64,000 nt of DNA from Rhexocercosporidium sp. MPI-PUGE-AT-0058 (GCA_020746875.1 JAGTJL010000014.1:1798001-1862000), one strand, 5' to 3'; counted from the stretch's first letter, positions 33,038 through 45,331 are shown. Numbers and translations: made by a program. Notes: a model not told the origin generated them from the sequence alone.

Positions 33038-35416
33038 ATGGAGCTTTGTGAGCTCTGTCAATGAATCAGTCGACGGAAATGGAAGATTGCGCCGGGGAGA
33101 TACGAGGACGAAGGGGAATGGATTGAGCATCATGAATCCTACAGTAACCTCAGCAATTCAGTCTCTGAGGGCTGCAGATTGTGCACTCTTCTTAAGCATG
33201 GATTGTTAGATCATATGCGAGGGGAGGCTAATTATACCGAGGCGTGGCATTTGGAGAGAGATGCTGAACAAGAATTAAAATTTTGGATTGACCAAGATCT
33301 TACATATCCAGGAGATGGAGCAGGAATTATATGTGACACGGCTCTTATGAATGGGCTTTACTATCGTCGGTGTTTCGCCCCATTAACCAGTACTGGATCA
33401 CCCGAATCAATTCTGTTCAAACAGCGAAGCTGGAGGTATACGAGAGTATATTGAGGGCAGCCTGGCCTCTGAAGCAAGAGCTGAGAGGGGCTATATATAC
33501 ACATAGAATGCTTGTGGAGCAAGGTGTACGTAAGTGGTAAGTGACGTCAGCTGATGTCACGTTTCAATAAATTCTGCGAAGGCTATTAACAATGATTAGA
33601 TACAACTGTCGCATTTCTCGAAAGTTCTGATGAAACTGAGCTCAACGACGCACAGGACCTTGGCGCATTCTTTCAGCTTAGAGTGCCGTCTGGTTTGTAT
33701 CCTATGTAACCTATTTAGCACGGTGCTAATGCCTGTTAACACAGATACCTCTCCTAAATCCTTGCTTGGTAGATCACAATGATTGCGCCCCTCTCTTGCA
33801 GATGCTCGGAAGTGGCTCCATTAGTGCAGAGCTGGTCACTTGGAATGTGAGAAACAAACTCACGACACTCCCACTCGGCTCCTCTACATCGACTCTTCCA
33901 AAACAGAGCATCATGTACGCCTTGTCGAACCTCGTAGTGCTACAAAGCGTTATGCAGCACTCAGCCATTGTTGGGGGCAATTCAAACAGCTCCGCACAGA
34001 TAAAGAGAACTTTGAAAAGCACAAGGAATTCTTGTCCCTAACCGAGCTTCCACGGACCTTTCAAGACGCCGTTATTGTCGCCAAAAATCTCGACATAGAG
34101 TATCTTTGGATTGATTCTCTCTGCATTATTCAAGATTGTAGTGGAGATTGGGAGCGCGAGTGTTCCCGAATGGCTAGCGTCTATAGTGGTGCGTTAGTCA
34201 CGATTGCAGCATCAGATGCTGAAGATAGCTCCAAGGGATTCTTCCACGACTATAGTACTAAATTCGACTCCTGTGAGATTCCCTAATGGAGCGATATAGA
34301 GGATGGGATGATCATGGCCTCTATGACATATATGCCTCCAAATATGGAAAACCTTGCTGTGGAACCGCCATCTCGCTTGTCGACAAGGGGTTAGGTTTTA
34401 CAAGAACGACTACTCTCTCAGCGCGTTTTATCCTTCGAGAATAACCGATTACAATGGGAATGCTCCGAATTTTGTTGTTCAGATGATATGCATTACCCGT
34501 ATACCTTGAGTCGTCTTTCCTACAGCGCGGTGGAGAAGCGGCCGATCGGCAGCCTAGCCGTGCTCCAATTGCCTTCCAATACTGGTGTGATATTGTCAGT
34601 ACTTATTCAGGATGCAAATTAACGAACCATACGGACAAACTTCCAGCGCTCTCGGGACTCGCACAGGTATTTTCGGAAGTTCTTGGTGATACGTATGTGG
34701 CAGGGCTGTGGAGAAATGATATCCATGTCGGCTTAACTTGGTACGAATCTAGTAACGATTGGAGAGCCCTCCGGAATTCCATCGAAGGGGCTCCTCTGCC
34801 CTATCGAGCGCCTTCATGGTCATGGGCGTGCTCTGATTATGCTATTGTATTTCGATCCGCCACTTGCAACCAACACAAGGACCTCATTATCGTCGCTATT
34901 GGTGTTACCTTAAAAGGACTCAATTCTTTTGGCGAATTGAACCACGGGGCAACGCTCCATGTTAATGGCAGGATGAATAAGGGCGTAGCAGTGCTAGATA
35001 ACCCAGGTGTGTATATGCATATAGGGTCAACCCTACACGACTGCAACGATACAAATACGGCGATAGCATCGCTATCCTTTGATAGCAAACAACTTGCTAG
35101 GAGATTGAAGCAAGATAGTAGTCTGCAGGAAGAAGTTATAACTCTCTTGATATCATATGGCGATGATGCTTCTCAGAAATGGGTGGGATTAGCACTTGAA
35201 GAAATTGATGTTGGTGATGAAAGAAGGTATTTCGACGTATTGGCATTGTTGTCTGTCACGAAAGATATAAGGCAGGGTACAGATGGTTTAAGGACTGTAA
35301 ACGTCAATCTCGAAGCATTATTGAAAGTTAAGAGAATTAAGCAAATACCCACACGATCAATTACACGCAAGGAGCCGAGGATTTGCCGACAGGACTTGCT
35401 TGTTCCGTTCTTGTAG
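33038..35416 (+). pseudogene. Second HET-domain gene, degenerate
   Basis: Starts M-E-L-C-E-L-C (33038), a common HET-protein start, with TGA eight codons later (33062-33064). Then S-E-G-C-R-L-C-T-L-L-K-H, the HET core (L-S-H-C-W-G, L-P-R-T-F-Q-D-A, Y-L-W-I-D-S-L-C-I-I-Q-D, D-W-E-R-E), TAA at 34284-34286, and S-T-R-G-stop-V-L-Q-E-R with TAG at 34392-34394 where Trp is conserved (TGG to TAG). A frame change follows near 34530-34590, and a long open tail runs 34697-35416 (A-G-L-W-R, Y-R-A-P-S-W-S-W-A). At least one intron (GTTTGT...ACACAG near 33693-33742). Lesions match RIP-type and other decay. Its terminal TAG directly abuts the next HET fragment. Confidence 0.8.
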
Positions 35417-36455
35417 ATCAATGCACTTTGTATTAACCGACGAGATGGTGAGGAGAAGGGGCGCCAAGTAGCCTTGATGAGCGAGATCTACATGCGCGCG
35501 AAAAGGGTGCTAGCCTGGCTCGGCGAGCACGACCCAAACAGCGAGCTGGTGTTTGGTACCCACTTCGGGGATGCCGTCTCAAAGATTCCGAAGGTGCGAT
35601 GATGATCCCTTTCGTCCCTTTGCTGACCATGCCCGTTCTCATCGCAGGACGTGTGAGGCGCGCAAACCAAGCCTCGCGCGCCGACCGGGTTGCGGCGTGG
35701 ACAGCCGTGCTCTCGCGGTCGTACTGGAATCGGACCTGGATTGTACAAGAGTTGTTGCTTGCACGGGAAATGGTCGTCTTCTGTGGCCCGGACCATATGG
35801 ATCGAGACTTGATCTTCACCAGGCAATTCCAAGATCATTTCATGTCTATGATGCGGAAGAAAAAGGGGGATTTAGACGGCATTCCGAGGTCGTTGTTGCT
35901 TTATTTCTGGAACAAAATCAAAAGCGCCATGGGATCTTTGGCAAGGGGACACCATACTTTGCCAAGATAGGCATCTTCGAGCTCGCCTTCAATTTCCAGT
36001 ACACCGAGTGCTAGGTAATGTTAGACCACGTCTATGGCTTACTGGCACTCGAAGATCTGAGGGGAAGTCCTTCGATAACACCAAGTTACAACATCTCTAC
36101 TCAGATGCTGTTCATCAACATTTGCATGTTAAAACTTCCTCTAGCTACGGGGAGCGCTAGTAAGGTCATCGACGAAGGGATGTGGCGTGTACCAAAGCTC
36201 TTCCGCGGCTTGAGGCTAACTTTCGATCACGCCGAAGAGATCTTAGACATCTTGCTGGATAGCAACCAGTACAAAACACAAAACAGCATTGTCATTGCAA
36301 CCATCGCCAAAGCGTTCGATCAATTCGGTCTCCTAAAACCAGAACGAAAGCAATGGATACTTCCACAGACGAAATATTCACAGACCGCGGAACAAATTAT
36401 TTCTGTCACGAGACAGTGGCGGACGACACAGAAGGAGAATGGGAACTTTAAATGA
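35417..36455 (+). pseudogene. HET-domain protein, internal and C-terminal part
   Basis: Begins I-N-A-L-C-I-N-R-R-D inside the HET core, then Q-V-A-L-M-S-E-I-Y and A-K-R-V-L-A-W-L-G. A plausible intron 35556-35647 (GTACCC...TCGCAG) joins in frame to R-V-A-A-W-T-A-V-L-S-R-S-Y-W-N-R-T-W-I-V-Q-E. The frame then ends at 35970, homology continues in another frame, and TAG at 36012-36014 interrupts before D-H-V-Y-G-L-L-A-L. It has no start of its own. It could be the missing half of the fragment at 32212 or part of a third HET gene: the two overlap by the motif (D/N)A(I/L)C, so it is not a clean cut. Confidence 0.7.
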
Positions 36456-36725
36456 ATGCACATCGAGTGTACGCTCGAGATGGAAAAAGTGATGTATGAT
36501 CATGCGAAGTCGTTAGGAATTACACTCATGACAGTCAGTCACAGAAGAAGTCTGTGGAAGTATCACAGCAAAATATTACAATTTGACGGGCAGGGACATT
36601 ACATTTTCACAACTCTGGACGCGGATAAAAGACTGAAGCTTGAGGATGAGAGGGAGGAATTAGAGCTGCTGCTGCGAGGCGTGCCAGAAATAGAGCGGCG
36701 GGTCACCGAGTTGACTGCTGCATGA
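36450..36725 (+). pseudogene. 3' fragment of a peroxisomal ABCD-type (Pxa1/ALD) transporter
   Basis: About 90 codons: E-K-V-M-Y-D-H-A-K-S-L-G-I-T-L, the H-loop V-S-H-R-R-S-L-W-K-Y-H, F-D-G-Q-G-H-Y-I-F and a Leu/Glu-rich end closing with TGA. This is the distal end of the nucleotide-binding domain of ABCD half-transporters, starting just after Walker B (D-E-C-T-S region, itself damaged by a frame slip at about 36450-36480). Membrane part and Walker A are absent. It directly follows the HET fragment, so it is a displaced gene piece. Confidence 0.75.
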
Positions 36726-36821
36726 GCATCACGTCACTCAATCGATCTGTACATCACCCCATCTTTATCCATCGGGAGCGATTCATTTGTTTCAAATTCA
36801 AAACATAAACTTGGATAGGAC

Positions 36822-37469
36822 TCAAAGCTCCCCAATTTCATCCCGCGACATCACAAATTCACACTTCATCCCCACCCCATCCACCTCTGCGTATAACACC
36901 ACATTCTCAATCCCACGCGTATCTGTTCGCAACGCTTCATCCAGATCACGAATCGCCTTCCCAAACAGCCTCACCAAAAACCCGAGCTCAGCTCTATCTA
37001 TTCTTGCCCCTTCTTCACTGTCCACATCCTCAACTGCATCATCCACCCGAGCTCCATTTTCCTCAACCAGCGAAAACACAACATAAAGCCCCGCCTCTCC
37101 TCCTGTTCGTCTCGCCGTGGAAGACACTTCCACATCCTTATTCGGCCGTATCTCAATCCCAGACGAAAATTGATGCCGCAGCTTATTCGACAGCCTGAGC
37201 AGCAGCTGGCTCATTTCTCCTTCATGGCTAGGCGTCGTGGTTGGTGTTATAGTGAAGGAAACGGGTATATGTGGGTAGAGGGCTGCTTGCATGTGCATTG
37301 TTCCGCTGATCCTCTCGCCTTTAGACAGTATTGGGACGACGAGAGGATGTTGAGCTTGATATTGTAGGCTTTGATGTGTTTGCTCTTGGGACTCGTAGTT
37401 CTGTGGGAAAGCGTGTGTGGTCCTCAGCAGCACCAGATACAGCGGTAGTTGGAACATCGATGCGTGCAT
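36822..37469 (-). CDS. Small putative secreted protein, unknown function
   Basis: The open frame runs 36822-37685, but the internal ATG at 37469-37467 starts a 215-aa product with a typical signal peptide (M-H-A-S-M-F-Q-L-P-L-Y-L-V-L-L, cleavage likely after T-H-A-F), and the upstream part is basic and low-complexity. The mature part is mostly polar with acidic stretches (V-D-D-A-V-E-D-V-D-S-E-E). No domain recognised and no Cys pattern. It could be an extracellular or effector-like protein. Confidence 0.45.
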   Translation of the reverse strand: MHASMFQLPLYLVLLRTTHAFPQNYESQEQTHQSLQYQAQHPLVVPILSKGERISGTMHMQAALYPHIPVSFTITPTTTPSHEGEMSQLLLRLSNKLRHQFSSGIEIRPNKDVEVSSTARRTGGEAGLYVVFSLVEENGARVDDAVEDVDSEEGARIDRAELGFLVRLFGKAIRDLDEALRTDTRGIENVVLYAEVDGVGMKCEFVMSRDEIGEL

Positions 37470-40400
37470 TTTGATGTTTGAGCAGTTGAAGCTACGAGAC
37501 TTGGAAGCAGGGAAAACAATGGAGATAAGAAGATCTCTTGGGTGCTTATTCCTTTCATACTCACCACCGCTATAGACGTGTTCGCAGCTGTTGGTAGCAA
37601 TGAGGCGCAGCTGTTGGTGTTGTCGCTCAGGATCCTTGGTCGTTGTTGCGGATAGGCTGGAGGCACCTAGCCGCCTCCTTTTCAACAGCCGAGATCGCGA
37701 TCCTAGTTTCTTGCAGGGTTCAAAACTTCGCTGGGGTTAGATGTGGTTCAGCGACGACCACAACTTGGCCGACAGCAGCAGCGGCGCAAGCTCTGGATAT
37801 ATCGCAATGAAATTAACTTCCCCACCAACGCCATCCTCCACAATCCCCCTCCTCCTCAAAATCTTCGACCCACTACCCTTAACCGCGCAAAATATAACCA
37901 TTGACTCTATACCCTTCACCAACTCAACCGCCCAATCCAACGACAACACATCGCCGATTCCCCGTAACGCAAGACCCGACTTCCTTCCCGAAGGAAGGTC
38001 TGTTACTTGATACGTTATATCTACATGGTGAACCTCTTATCTTATGCTGTTACTTTTCAGAGCTCGGCGATCTCATCGGTGGATGCGAAAATAAGCGATG
38101 TAGCGGAAAAGGGGTCTACCCGTTAAGAAACAGACGTACGCGTCTCCACCTCAAACTTTTGGCCATCGAAAAGTGGACAGTAAACTGTATACCAAGATTT
38201 TTATTCTGCTTGAATTGCCTGTTCTATGCAGTGCCGATTCTTTTAATGCTATGGGTCCATCTCTACGGCACTGTTGGGGCTCACATATTTGGAAGATGGA
38301 AGACAGAATCAGGAAAGAGTTTTGGTCCGAGAGAAGAAGATAGGGCTATGAGATCAATATAAGGGATAGCTCCCTAACTTTGCTACAATCATCAGTTCAC
38401 TGCAGCTCTCGTTCATTGTGAAGTTCCTCGGCGAGATTTTCTTTCCTAGTCTTACCTTAGCGAAAACTACAACTTCTCCTTTGGATCTAGCAGGCTAAGC
38501 TACTTGTGAAAATACAGCAATAGATCGAGGCTACTGGGGTGAGCATGATATCCCGAACAACTAGTAAATAAATCCGAAATTCCATGGAGCCAGTACTAAC
38601 GATGAATGGGGTGCATGAGTGGTATGAGTAAATCTTTAGTAATAGAGTTATGTGATAGTACTGACTGTCGGTAGTCAATGCAACACTCGTTCTAGATTAA
38701 TGCTCACTCCAGACTTTGAGTGCCAACGGCACTGTCCCCATCCCACAATTACAGCAGATTCGGGAGATAAGTTGATGATTCGTGTTACAAACAAATAAGT
38801 TAACCCTCCACTCTTCTGCTCAAGACTTATTGCTCAGGGCCTTAGTCAATTCGCTAGATGAAATCCGATAACTGAACAGCTCGGAGTTTGACACTGGATT
38901 TCAAGTGTAAGTCAAGCCCTCGCCCACTAATCATGGAGGAAGCACTAAAAGGCTAGCAGCGTCCATCTCCCCAGCCACCTTTACAGCAATGACTTCTTTC
39001 TTCTCGGACAAGCAACAGATACCTTTGATTTCGCCACCTCTTCTCTAAATCTCAACAATCCACTCCATCGTGATATTACTTCTCTTTCCGGTGGAGTGTA
39101 CCTAGTTCTAGCGTTCAAGACGGACAATCCGAGACCTTGGCTTATTCATTATCATATGGCGTGGCATGCTTCTGAATGGCTTACTTTTTAGTTTGTAGAG
39201 AGAGAATTGGAGATCGCCGGGACAATGACAGAGGCGGCAACGTTCATGGATACATGTCGAGTATTGGGTTACTTCTATCCTATAAGTCGGTATTCGCAGG
39301 ATGACTCTGGAATCTGGAATTTGAAATGTTGAGATAGTAGGCTAGTGAACAAGTAAACAACTAGACCTTAATACTTCGAAGACTTTCCAAAGGACCTCGT
39401 CACGTGTCAAACACTTCACGTGATCATTTACCCCATTTCAAATTTGCTTCTTCCTGCGGACCTGGCAGCCAGAGTGGTTGAGAAAACCTTGAGGTTTCTA
39501 ATCAAGGTCGTCCCAAAGTTCTAGGATGTCCCCAATCAAGATCTCGCTACCCGTTCTCATGTGTGCAAAACATCACCTGAGCCGGACGTGGCCTGTCACC
39601 CACCCTTTTCCACCCGCAACAACGCCACATCTGTACCTTAAATTCTCCTTTCGAGCATCTCTTGAAGAACCCGTCTCTAATTGGGTCATTCAGGTAGGAA
39701 ATCCCCATTATTACGAATTGGCATGTGAGATCTGCGCTGCGTCCTGCCGTTCGCGACGGAGGATCATGTTATGGACCGAATGTTGGGCAGAAAATTCTTG
39801 CATTTATCCTATAATAGCTGCCTTGCCCTTGCATTCTGAGAGTGTAATAATTTATCTACTCGCAATCACAAGAAAAGCAAGAAAGAAACTATTTTATATT
39901 GTTGATGGCATATTCACGAAAACGAGAGTGCAACTGGAAGATCGTGGCCCAGTTCGCCCTAATTATACTTATTAGTTCATGTATCGCCGGTATCGTTGGA
40001 GGAGTTACAAGTCAGGTGTCGAAGTTTCGGAGTGCTGAAGTTGTCAGGAATGGTACCGTGGTTGGGCGTGTGAACGAGACTGTGAACGGGAACGAGGGAA
40101 TGAGGGGTAGAAGGATGGTGGCTCGGGTGTGGGTTGCTTGAGAGTGAAGGGCATCTCGACGTCCAAATTGAAAAAGAGATACGTAAAGTCAAGCTTAGCT
40201 GGCCGCTGTTTGAGGTATGTGCGGTAGTGGAATCAAGGAGCTCAAGTGTTAACATCGAAGTAGAACCTCTGCACTCTAGAGGAGAGAGAGAATCTCTAAT
40301 ATATCAACGCCAACAGTGCGGCGGTATACGAAGGAAAAACCGACGCCACACCTCAAAAATGTTGGTTGCAAGGACGCATTCATGGCTAAACAATTAGATT

Positions 40401-41079
40401 TGTCGGAGAGACCCTGATTGAATCTTTGGCTGCAATATGTACCTGAACCCAGCCCCTTGAGACGTCAGTCATATATTTGGTTATTGATGTTAAATCAATT
40501 GTTTTACTTGTTGTCTGATACGTAGACTAAGAGCAGAGCATGATAGCAAAGTGGTGCGAGTGTCGCATCTTGTAATGGAAACACAAACATAACAGCCTGC
40601 AGCAGATCAGAGAAAGTTTATCCTAAAATACGGCAGCTGTGTATTCGACTGGTTTGATAGGCAGGAGATGCGATTCGAGACATTTCTTTGTCCCATAGGT
40701 AGCTAACGCTGACTAGTAGTGTTATACGCCGCTGAGAGGTCCTCGGTTCAGGGACTTAGTAGCTATTCCGCCACCCCGATCATCTGGTTCATAGAATCTA
40801 CAGTAAGGATTGTGATTGGTCTATGCTCAACGTTTTACTCCCAAGTTATCGAATCAAGGTTCCGGTCGCAGGACTAACTCCCGCATAGTAGCATAGTTAT
40901 GTGAGTGGTAAAAGCGTCCTTATCTATAGGCACCGATGTTATGTTTAAGGCATTTGACTAGCAGAATGTTGACTTCTATAACTATAGAGACCAGTGGTAG
41001 ACTAGTATATGTCATATATAACTACTAAGAACTCTCTAAACTTGTCTTTTACTACGTCTGTTCCGTTCCCACGCCCGTT
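37470..41079. other. 3.6 kb without a recognisable gene
   Basis: Only short frames of doubtful reality: 37741-38010 (+, 89 codons, Pro/Ser/Thr-rich), 37901-38362 (+), 39526-39975 (+, 149 codons) and 39899-40141 (+). None shows a family motif or convincing splice partners. No RNA gene seen. Confidence 0.4.
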
Positions 41080-42910
41080 CTATCTATCACTCGGCTCTCT
41101 CCTAGATAAGATCCACTCCTTTCCATCCCTAACTGCATCCCGAGGGTGAAGGGAAATATCGTACGGTCTTCTTTCCCTGCTCCTTTCTCGCGCGTAACCT
41201 TGGCTATACTCCCGACTCTCTGGACGCCTGTAATCCCAGCTTCCATCCCTTCTGGGGACACCATCGTGAGACTTCTTACCTCTACTACGTTCCTTGCTCC
41301 TGTGCCGATAATAGTGCTTGACACTATTTTCTTTCTCGTCTTTTTTCCTAGGATCTCCAGGTTGGCGTGAAGAACTCCGCTGTTTTCTTCGTCGGTGTCG
41401 GCGCTTCTTGTGTCGTTCGGCAGTGGACCTATTAGGGTCCTGGTCGTCCACCTTCAAAATATTTATTGAAATTGATAATAACAAGATCTCGACCCAGGAA
41501 GGAGCCGGCCACCTCACCGCACCCCCCAGGTCAATTCCAATATCTATTAGAAATTGCCGACCACCACCGTCAGCACTTGTATGCCTCAATGATGCCGATA
41601 CGGAGGTTCCACTCCTCAGTCGCTGTGACATTCGATCCAAAGGAGTTCTTCTCTCGGGAGCAGCCTTCCTTCCATCGAGTGACTGTTCGGAGTCAGAAGT
41701 CGCAGGGGAATCCGCCACGCATGCCCCGCCCGAATCGATTGTTGAGTTGAGACTGTTTGAACTTGCTCCTCTCGCATTCAAAGAAGGCCCGATGTAGATA
41801 TCAGACAACAAAACTGCAGTCTCTTCTAATGGCTGACCAAAGTATGATGTAATGACAAATAGGCAGGGTAAATAGCCAGTTCGAACGACTATAGCGAGGA
41901 TGATACTTTCTCTGAGCTTGTCGTTCACAAATAACACCCCTGCGACGAGTCCATGGACGAACCTGAGACTCAGCTTTATCTCACTATACCTGGAGATTTC
42001 CCGGACGCAGCTTGAATTCAGCGGGTGATACTGTGATACCGTGAATCCGTAATCCCTTAGCGAGGAGGTACTGATAGAAAAGAACCGTCCTTGCAGAGGG
42101 GTGGGAGGTTCAAGGTCGTAAGAGCGTTCTTCATTGACATAAATGTATCTGCATCCGAAGTTTCTTTCAGATCTCAGCTCGCGTTGTATGCCATCATGGC
42201 TTAGCAGAAATAAGCCTTCAATTGGCGCTTCCGCTCTGGAAGAGCGTGACCAAGGCTGGTGTTTCCTCACTCGCCTATATCTTTCTACCGCACTCTCCGT
42301 CTTCAATAATAGGACGGCTAGATAACGAATCCTTTCTCCCTTTTTGCCAATAAAACAGCACCTCAAATGGGCTAGGAACAGGTCAGGATCAGAAACGTAT
42401 TGTTGAATCAGAGGCAATGAAATATGTAATCCTTTGTTGGTCATCGAGAAGGGCTGGTTCTCTCCTCTAAAGACATTATTCTTGTGATCCTTCCGATTTA
42501 GGGCCTAACTTGTCCCAAGTGAGTGAAGTATTTGGGCGAAACAGCAAGGAGCCCGGAGTTAGTCATCCCCTTTAGAGGTTTCTCGGGATGGTCGGAGTCT
42601 AAGTTCCACGCGAAAACGGATTCGTCATCCGCGGTCTTTAGAATTTCCAGCTGCAGCCTCGTGAAAGCCTTTTCTCCCCCTCCATAAAGAGGCGGCATAT
42701 TCACATCGAATAGACCCAAGAGGCAGTATACCATATCTTCTACTCTTGTAGTTTGCCTCTTGGAGATCCAAGACATCTTTTGCGCAACGCACGCAGCCTC
42801 AAAGTTAACAAAGTCATCGTTTCCCGTAATTTCTGAGATCTCTTCCTCTAGACTACCTTTAGTGCCAATATCAATCCAGTCGTTGTCGAAGAAGACGATA
42901 GTTTTGAAGG
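41080..42910 (-). pseudogene. Truncated HET-E-like incompatibility gene with Arg/Ser-rich tail
   Basis: Minus strand from about 42910: I-V-F-F-D-N-D-W, M-S-W-I-S-K-R-Q-T-T-R-V-E-D (the MSWA..R.TTR.ED block), Y-C-L-L-G-L-F-D-V-N-M-P-P-L-Y-G-G-G, E-K-A-F-T-R-L-Q, S-G-L-L-A-V-S-P-K-Y-F. The N-terminal half of the HET core is absent; TAA lies just upstream. The frame breaks at 42498-42500 and resumes in another frame at about 42470 (Q-P-F-S-M-T-N-K-G-L). A 454-codon open tail then runs to 41080 and ends in an Arg/Ser/Lys-rich segment (R-H-R-S-K-E-R-S-R-G-K-K, Y-A-R-E-R-S-R-E-R-R) not typical of the family. A possible 66-bp intron (GTGAGG...TTGAAG) precedes that tail. Confidence 0.75.
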
Positions 42911-43232
42911 TTTAGATTAAGCGAGGATAGAAGTGGGGTGGTTACCTCGCTCTCGTGGCCCCAAAGAGGAAAATAATACACTGTAGGTAATCAAGGATCT
43001 TGTTTGAATTTCAGAGTCGTTTTGAAATTTATCTATTTTCTCGTCTCAGCTCCAGCGCACCAGATTGATCCGTCAGAGTCCCTCCCAAAGAACAAGAAAC
43101 AAATGCACGACGCCTACAAATGATCACTCAGTCCAGTAACAAGCCCTTCATGCTTCCAAATACTCTCACAAATCGAAAATTCGCCAAAGAATACGCCCAG
43201 AGCATAAATTACTGTCCCGTCACCATTCCTCT

Positions 43233-45331
43233 TCATCCCTCAACAGCACAGACATGTACCACCGCAATCGCATGAAGGTTCAACTGGTTCGTAACAACGC
43301 ACTTCTCTCCCCCACGTACCCGGAACATCCCTCCCTCGCCAATAGTGAATTTCTTAGTTCCCAAAGAAACCGTAACACGACCCTTCGCAACAGAACAGAT
43401 CTTGAAACCCTCCTTATCTACTAAGAGGGAAAGTTCTTGTTCTGTGCCAGAGAGGATATTCAGGACTTGGAATTTGATGCCTGAGATGGTGATTCCCCGG
43501 GGGCGGGCTTGGAGGTACGTTGATGAGAAGGCAACACCTATGTGTTCCGTTAGTAATCTGAAAATGGGAGAATATGAGAGAGGGTGGGTTGGAAGGGGAA
43601 CTTACTCTCTTCAGCCTCCCCATCATCGTCTGTTCCCTGCTTATCAACACGCGCTCTAATTCTACCAGAAGCTACCTCCCAATCCTCCGCTTCGCTTTCC
43701 ATGCGTTTACTAGGACGAAATTTAGGCGTGGGAGTGAGGTTCGGAGACGATGAATCGATGTTGCTGGGGAAGCTGAGTTTTCTCGAGACTGACGCCTTGA
43801 CAAGTGGAAGAATCCTGGCTTTGGTATTGAATGGATCTGTTTGGGAGAACAGACCCTCAATGAATGTAGCGGATGCTGCCTCTTTGAGGAATGTGACTGT
43901 TTGAGCCAATGTTGGGCTTTCTTGACTATTCCTGTCAGGCTTGGAAGAGCTGGATTGGCGGGACTTCTTGCTCCCTTGTGTATCTTTCTTCTTGGACATA
44001 GTCTTCTCATTGGTCATCTCACCGGGAGCATCCTTGGCAGCTGGGACGATTCTGGTAGAGGAGAAGCTGCGCTGGGGTGGCAGAATTGGTGATTCTCGGC
44101 GTGGAGGTGCGATATCCTTCTTTGGACCTACAGCCTGAGCCCTGAGAGCACGGTCTTGAATTGGCTTCTGACTATTTGGCAGGATTGGCATGGGGATGGT
44201 GGCCTGACCGACTTCGACTAAAGATCTGGGTTGATCGATTGAACTCATTGGAGAGGGCGGAGATGGTGGTTCACGCCCAAGCATGCTTGCTAGCAGAGCC
44301 TGGTAGATCCTGTCGCCTCCAGTGGATTCGCTGCGGTCTCTGGCACGGGTTATTGTGTCCAGGAGAGCTGATTGCTTAAGCTGTTCCGGAGTTGGATGGA
44401 TGGAGACATCTTGAATGACGTACTTATCTGTCCTACGGTTGAAGACAGCAGTTTTGTTCGTGTTGATGTCTTCAATATTGGCTGGCTCCTCGGACGTGTG
44501 CTCTTCGAAGGCGGGAACCGAGTGTAAAAGCTGGGAAGAGCCCTGTGGGGAGTTGTCGATCTGGGGTTTTTTGTGCTTCTTATCCTTCTTGTCCCTTTTC
44601 TCTTTCTTGATCTTCTTTGTGGTATCATTAATGCAAATGACCTTCGTGGCCGCCGTATCCTCGTTGATCTCCTCTTGAACCTCATTATCACCCAAGCTGG
44701 ATTCGGACATAGTACGCTTCTTCGATGTTCGGAATTGGTCACCATCAGTAAACTCCTCCTCCTGGTCACGATTGCCTTCATCCTGTGGTCTGACCTGAGT
44801 CCCAAATTGCTCCTTGTCATCTAAGGCTCCTAATTTTCCAAGATCGAGCAAAGACCTGCGTAGTTTCGCAAGTTTTCCTCTCAACCTCTTACGCTGCCTT
44901 TCGATGAGTGGGTCTTCGGTATCAGCATGATGCAGCTCTCCTAGTTGTCTCTCGACCTTTGGGATTTTGCGCAGTATAAACTCGGCGTTAGCAGCTCGCG
45001 CAACTCTCTTGGCCTTCTTCGTCGTTGGATCTTTTGCTGACTCTGCAGCAAGTTTGGCCTCCTTGCGAGCAACGGTCGTGCCTTTCCCACCCGTCCCACT
45101 GCTCAATCTCACGCCATCATCACCAGAGCCTGCTATAACGCGTCAGTCGATCCCCAAGCAATCCCAATTCGAACCTTATCCTGTGCCATATCAAACCCTC
45201 CTGCCCATTCCCACACATGAAAATGAACATGAACTCGAAAACCCCCACCCATCTCACCATTCAAATCCGAAAATGAAAACACAATCCATAAAATTACCTC
45301 GTTCACCCAGATTGTCAATCGCGTCTTCCAT
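43233..45331 (-). CDS. Basic nuclear-type protein with C-terminal Mif2/CENP-C-like cupin domain
   Basis: Three exons (45331-45298, 45132-43606, 43537-43233) give 621 aa, all phases consistent. Exon 1 is only 34 bp (M-E-D-A-I-D-N-L-G-E-R). Residues about 20-105 are Lys/Ala/Arg-rich and helical. The middle is low-complexity Ser/Pro with a Lys-rich tract (K-K-I-K-K-E-K-R-D-K-K). The C terminus (about 520-621) is a cupin-like beta fold: D-W-E-V-A-S-G-R-I-R, I-K-F-Q-V-L-N, C-S-V-A-K-G-R-V-T-V, G-E-G-G-M-F-R-V, G-E-K-C-V-V-T-N. It resembles the Mif2/CENP-C cupin, but no canonical CENP-C motif is seen, so kinetochore function is unproven; a chromatin-associated role is likely. Intact. Confidence 0.7.

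Noticed and set aside
35594..35647. 54-bp intron GTGCGA...TCGCAG in the HET fragment
   Set aside because: Splicing there leads at once to TGA; the longer intron 35556-35647 keeps the HET frame.
36822..37685. Full 287-codon frame as the secreted-protein gene
   Set aside because: The first 72 codons are basic and low-complexity, while the internal ATG starts a clear signal peptide; the shorter form is preferred.
39463..39530. tRNA-like stretch with CAGAGTGGTTGA and a CCTTGA/TCAAGG hairpin
   Set aside because: The loop is 9 nt and no T-arm (GGTTCGAATCC-like) or acceptor stem follows.
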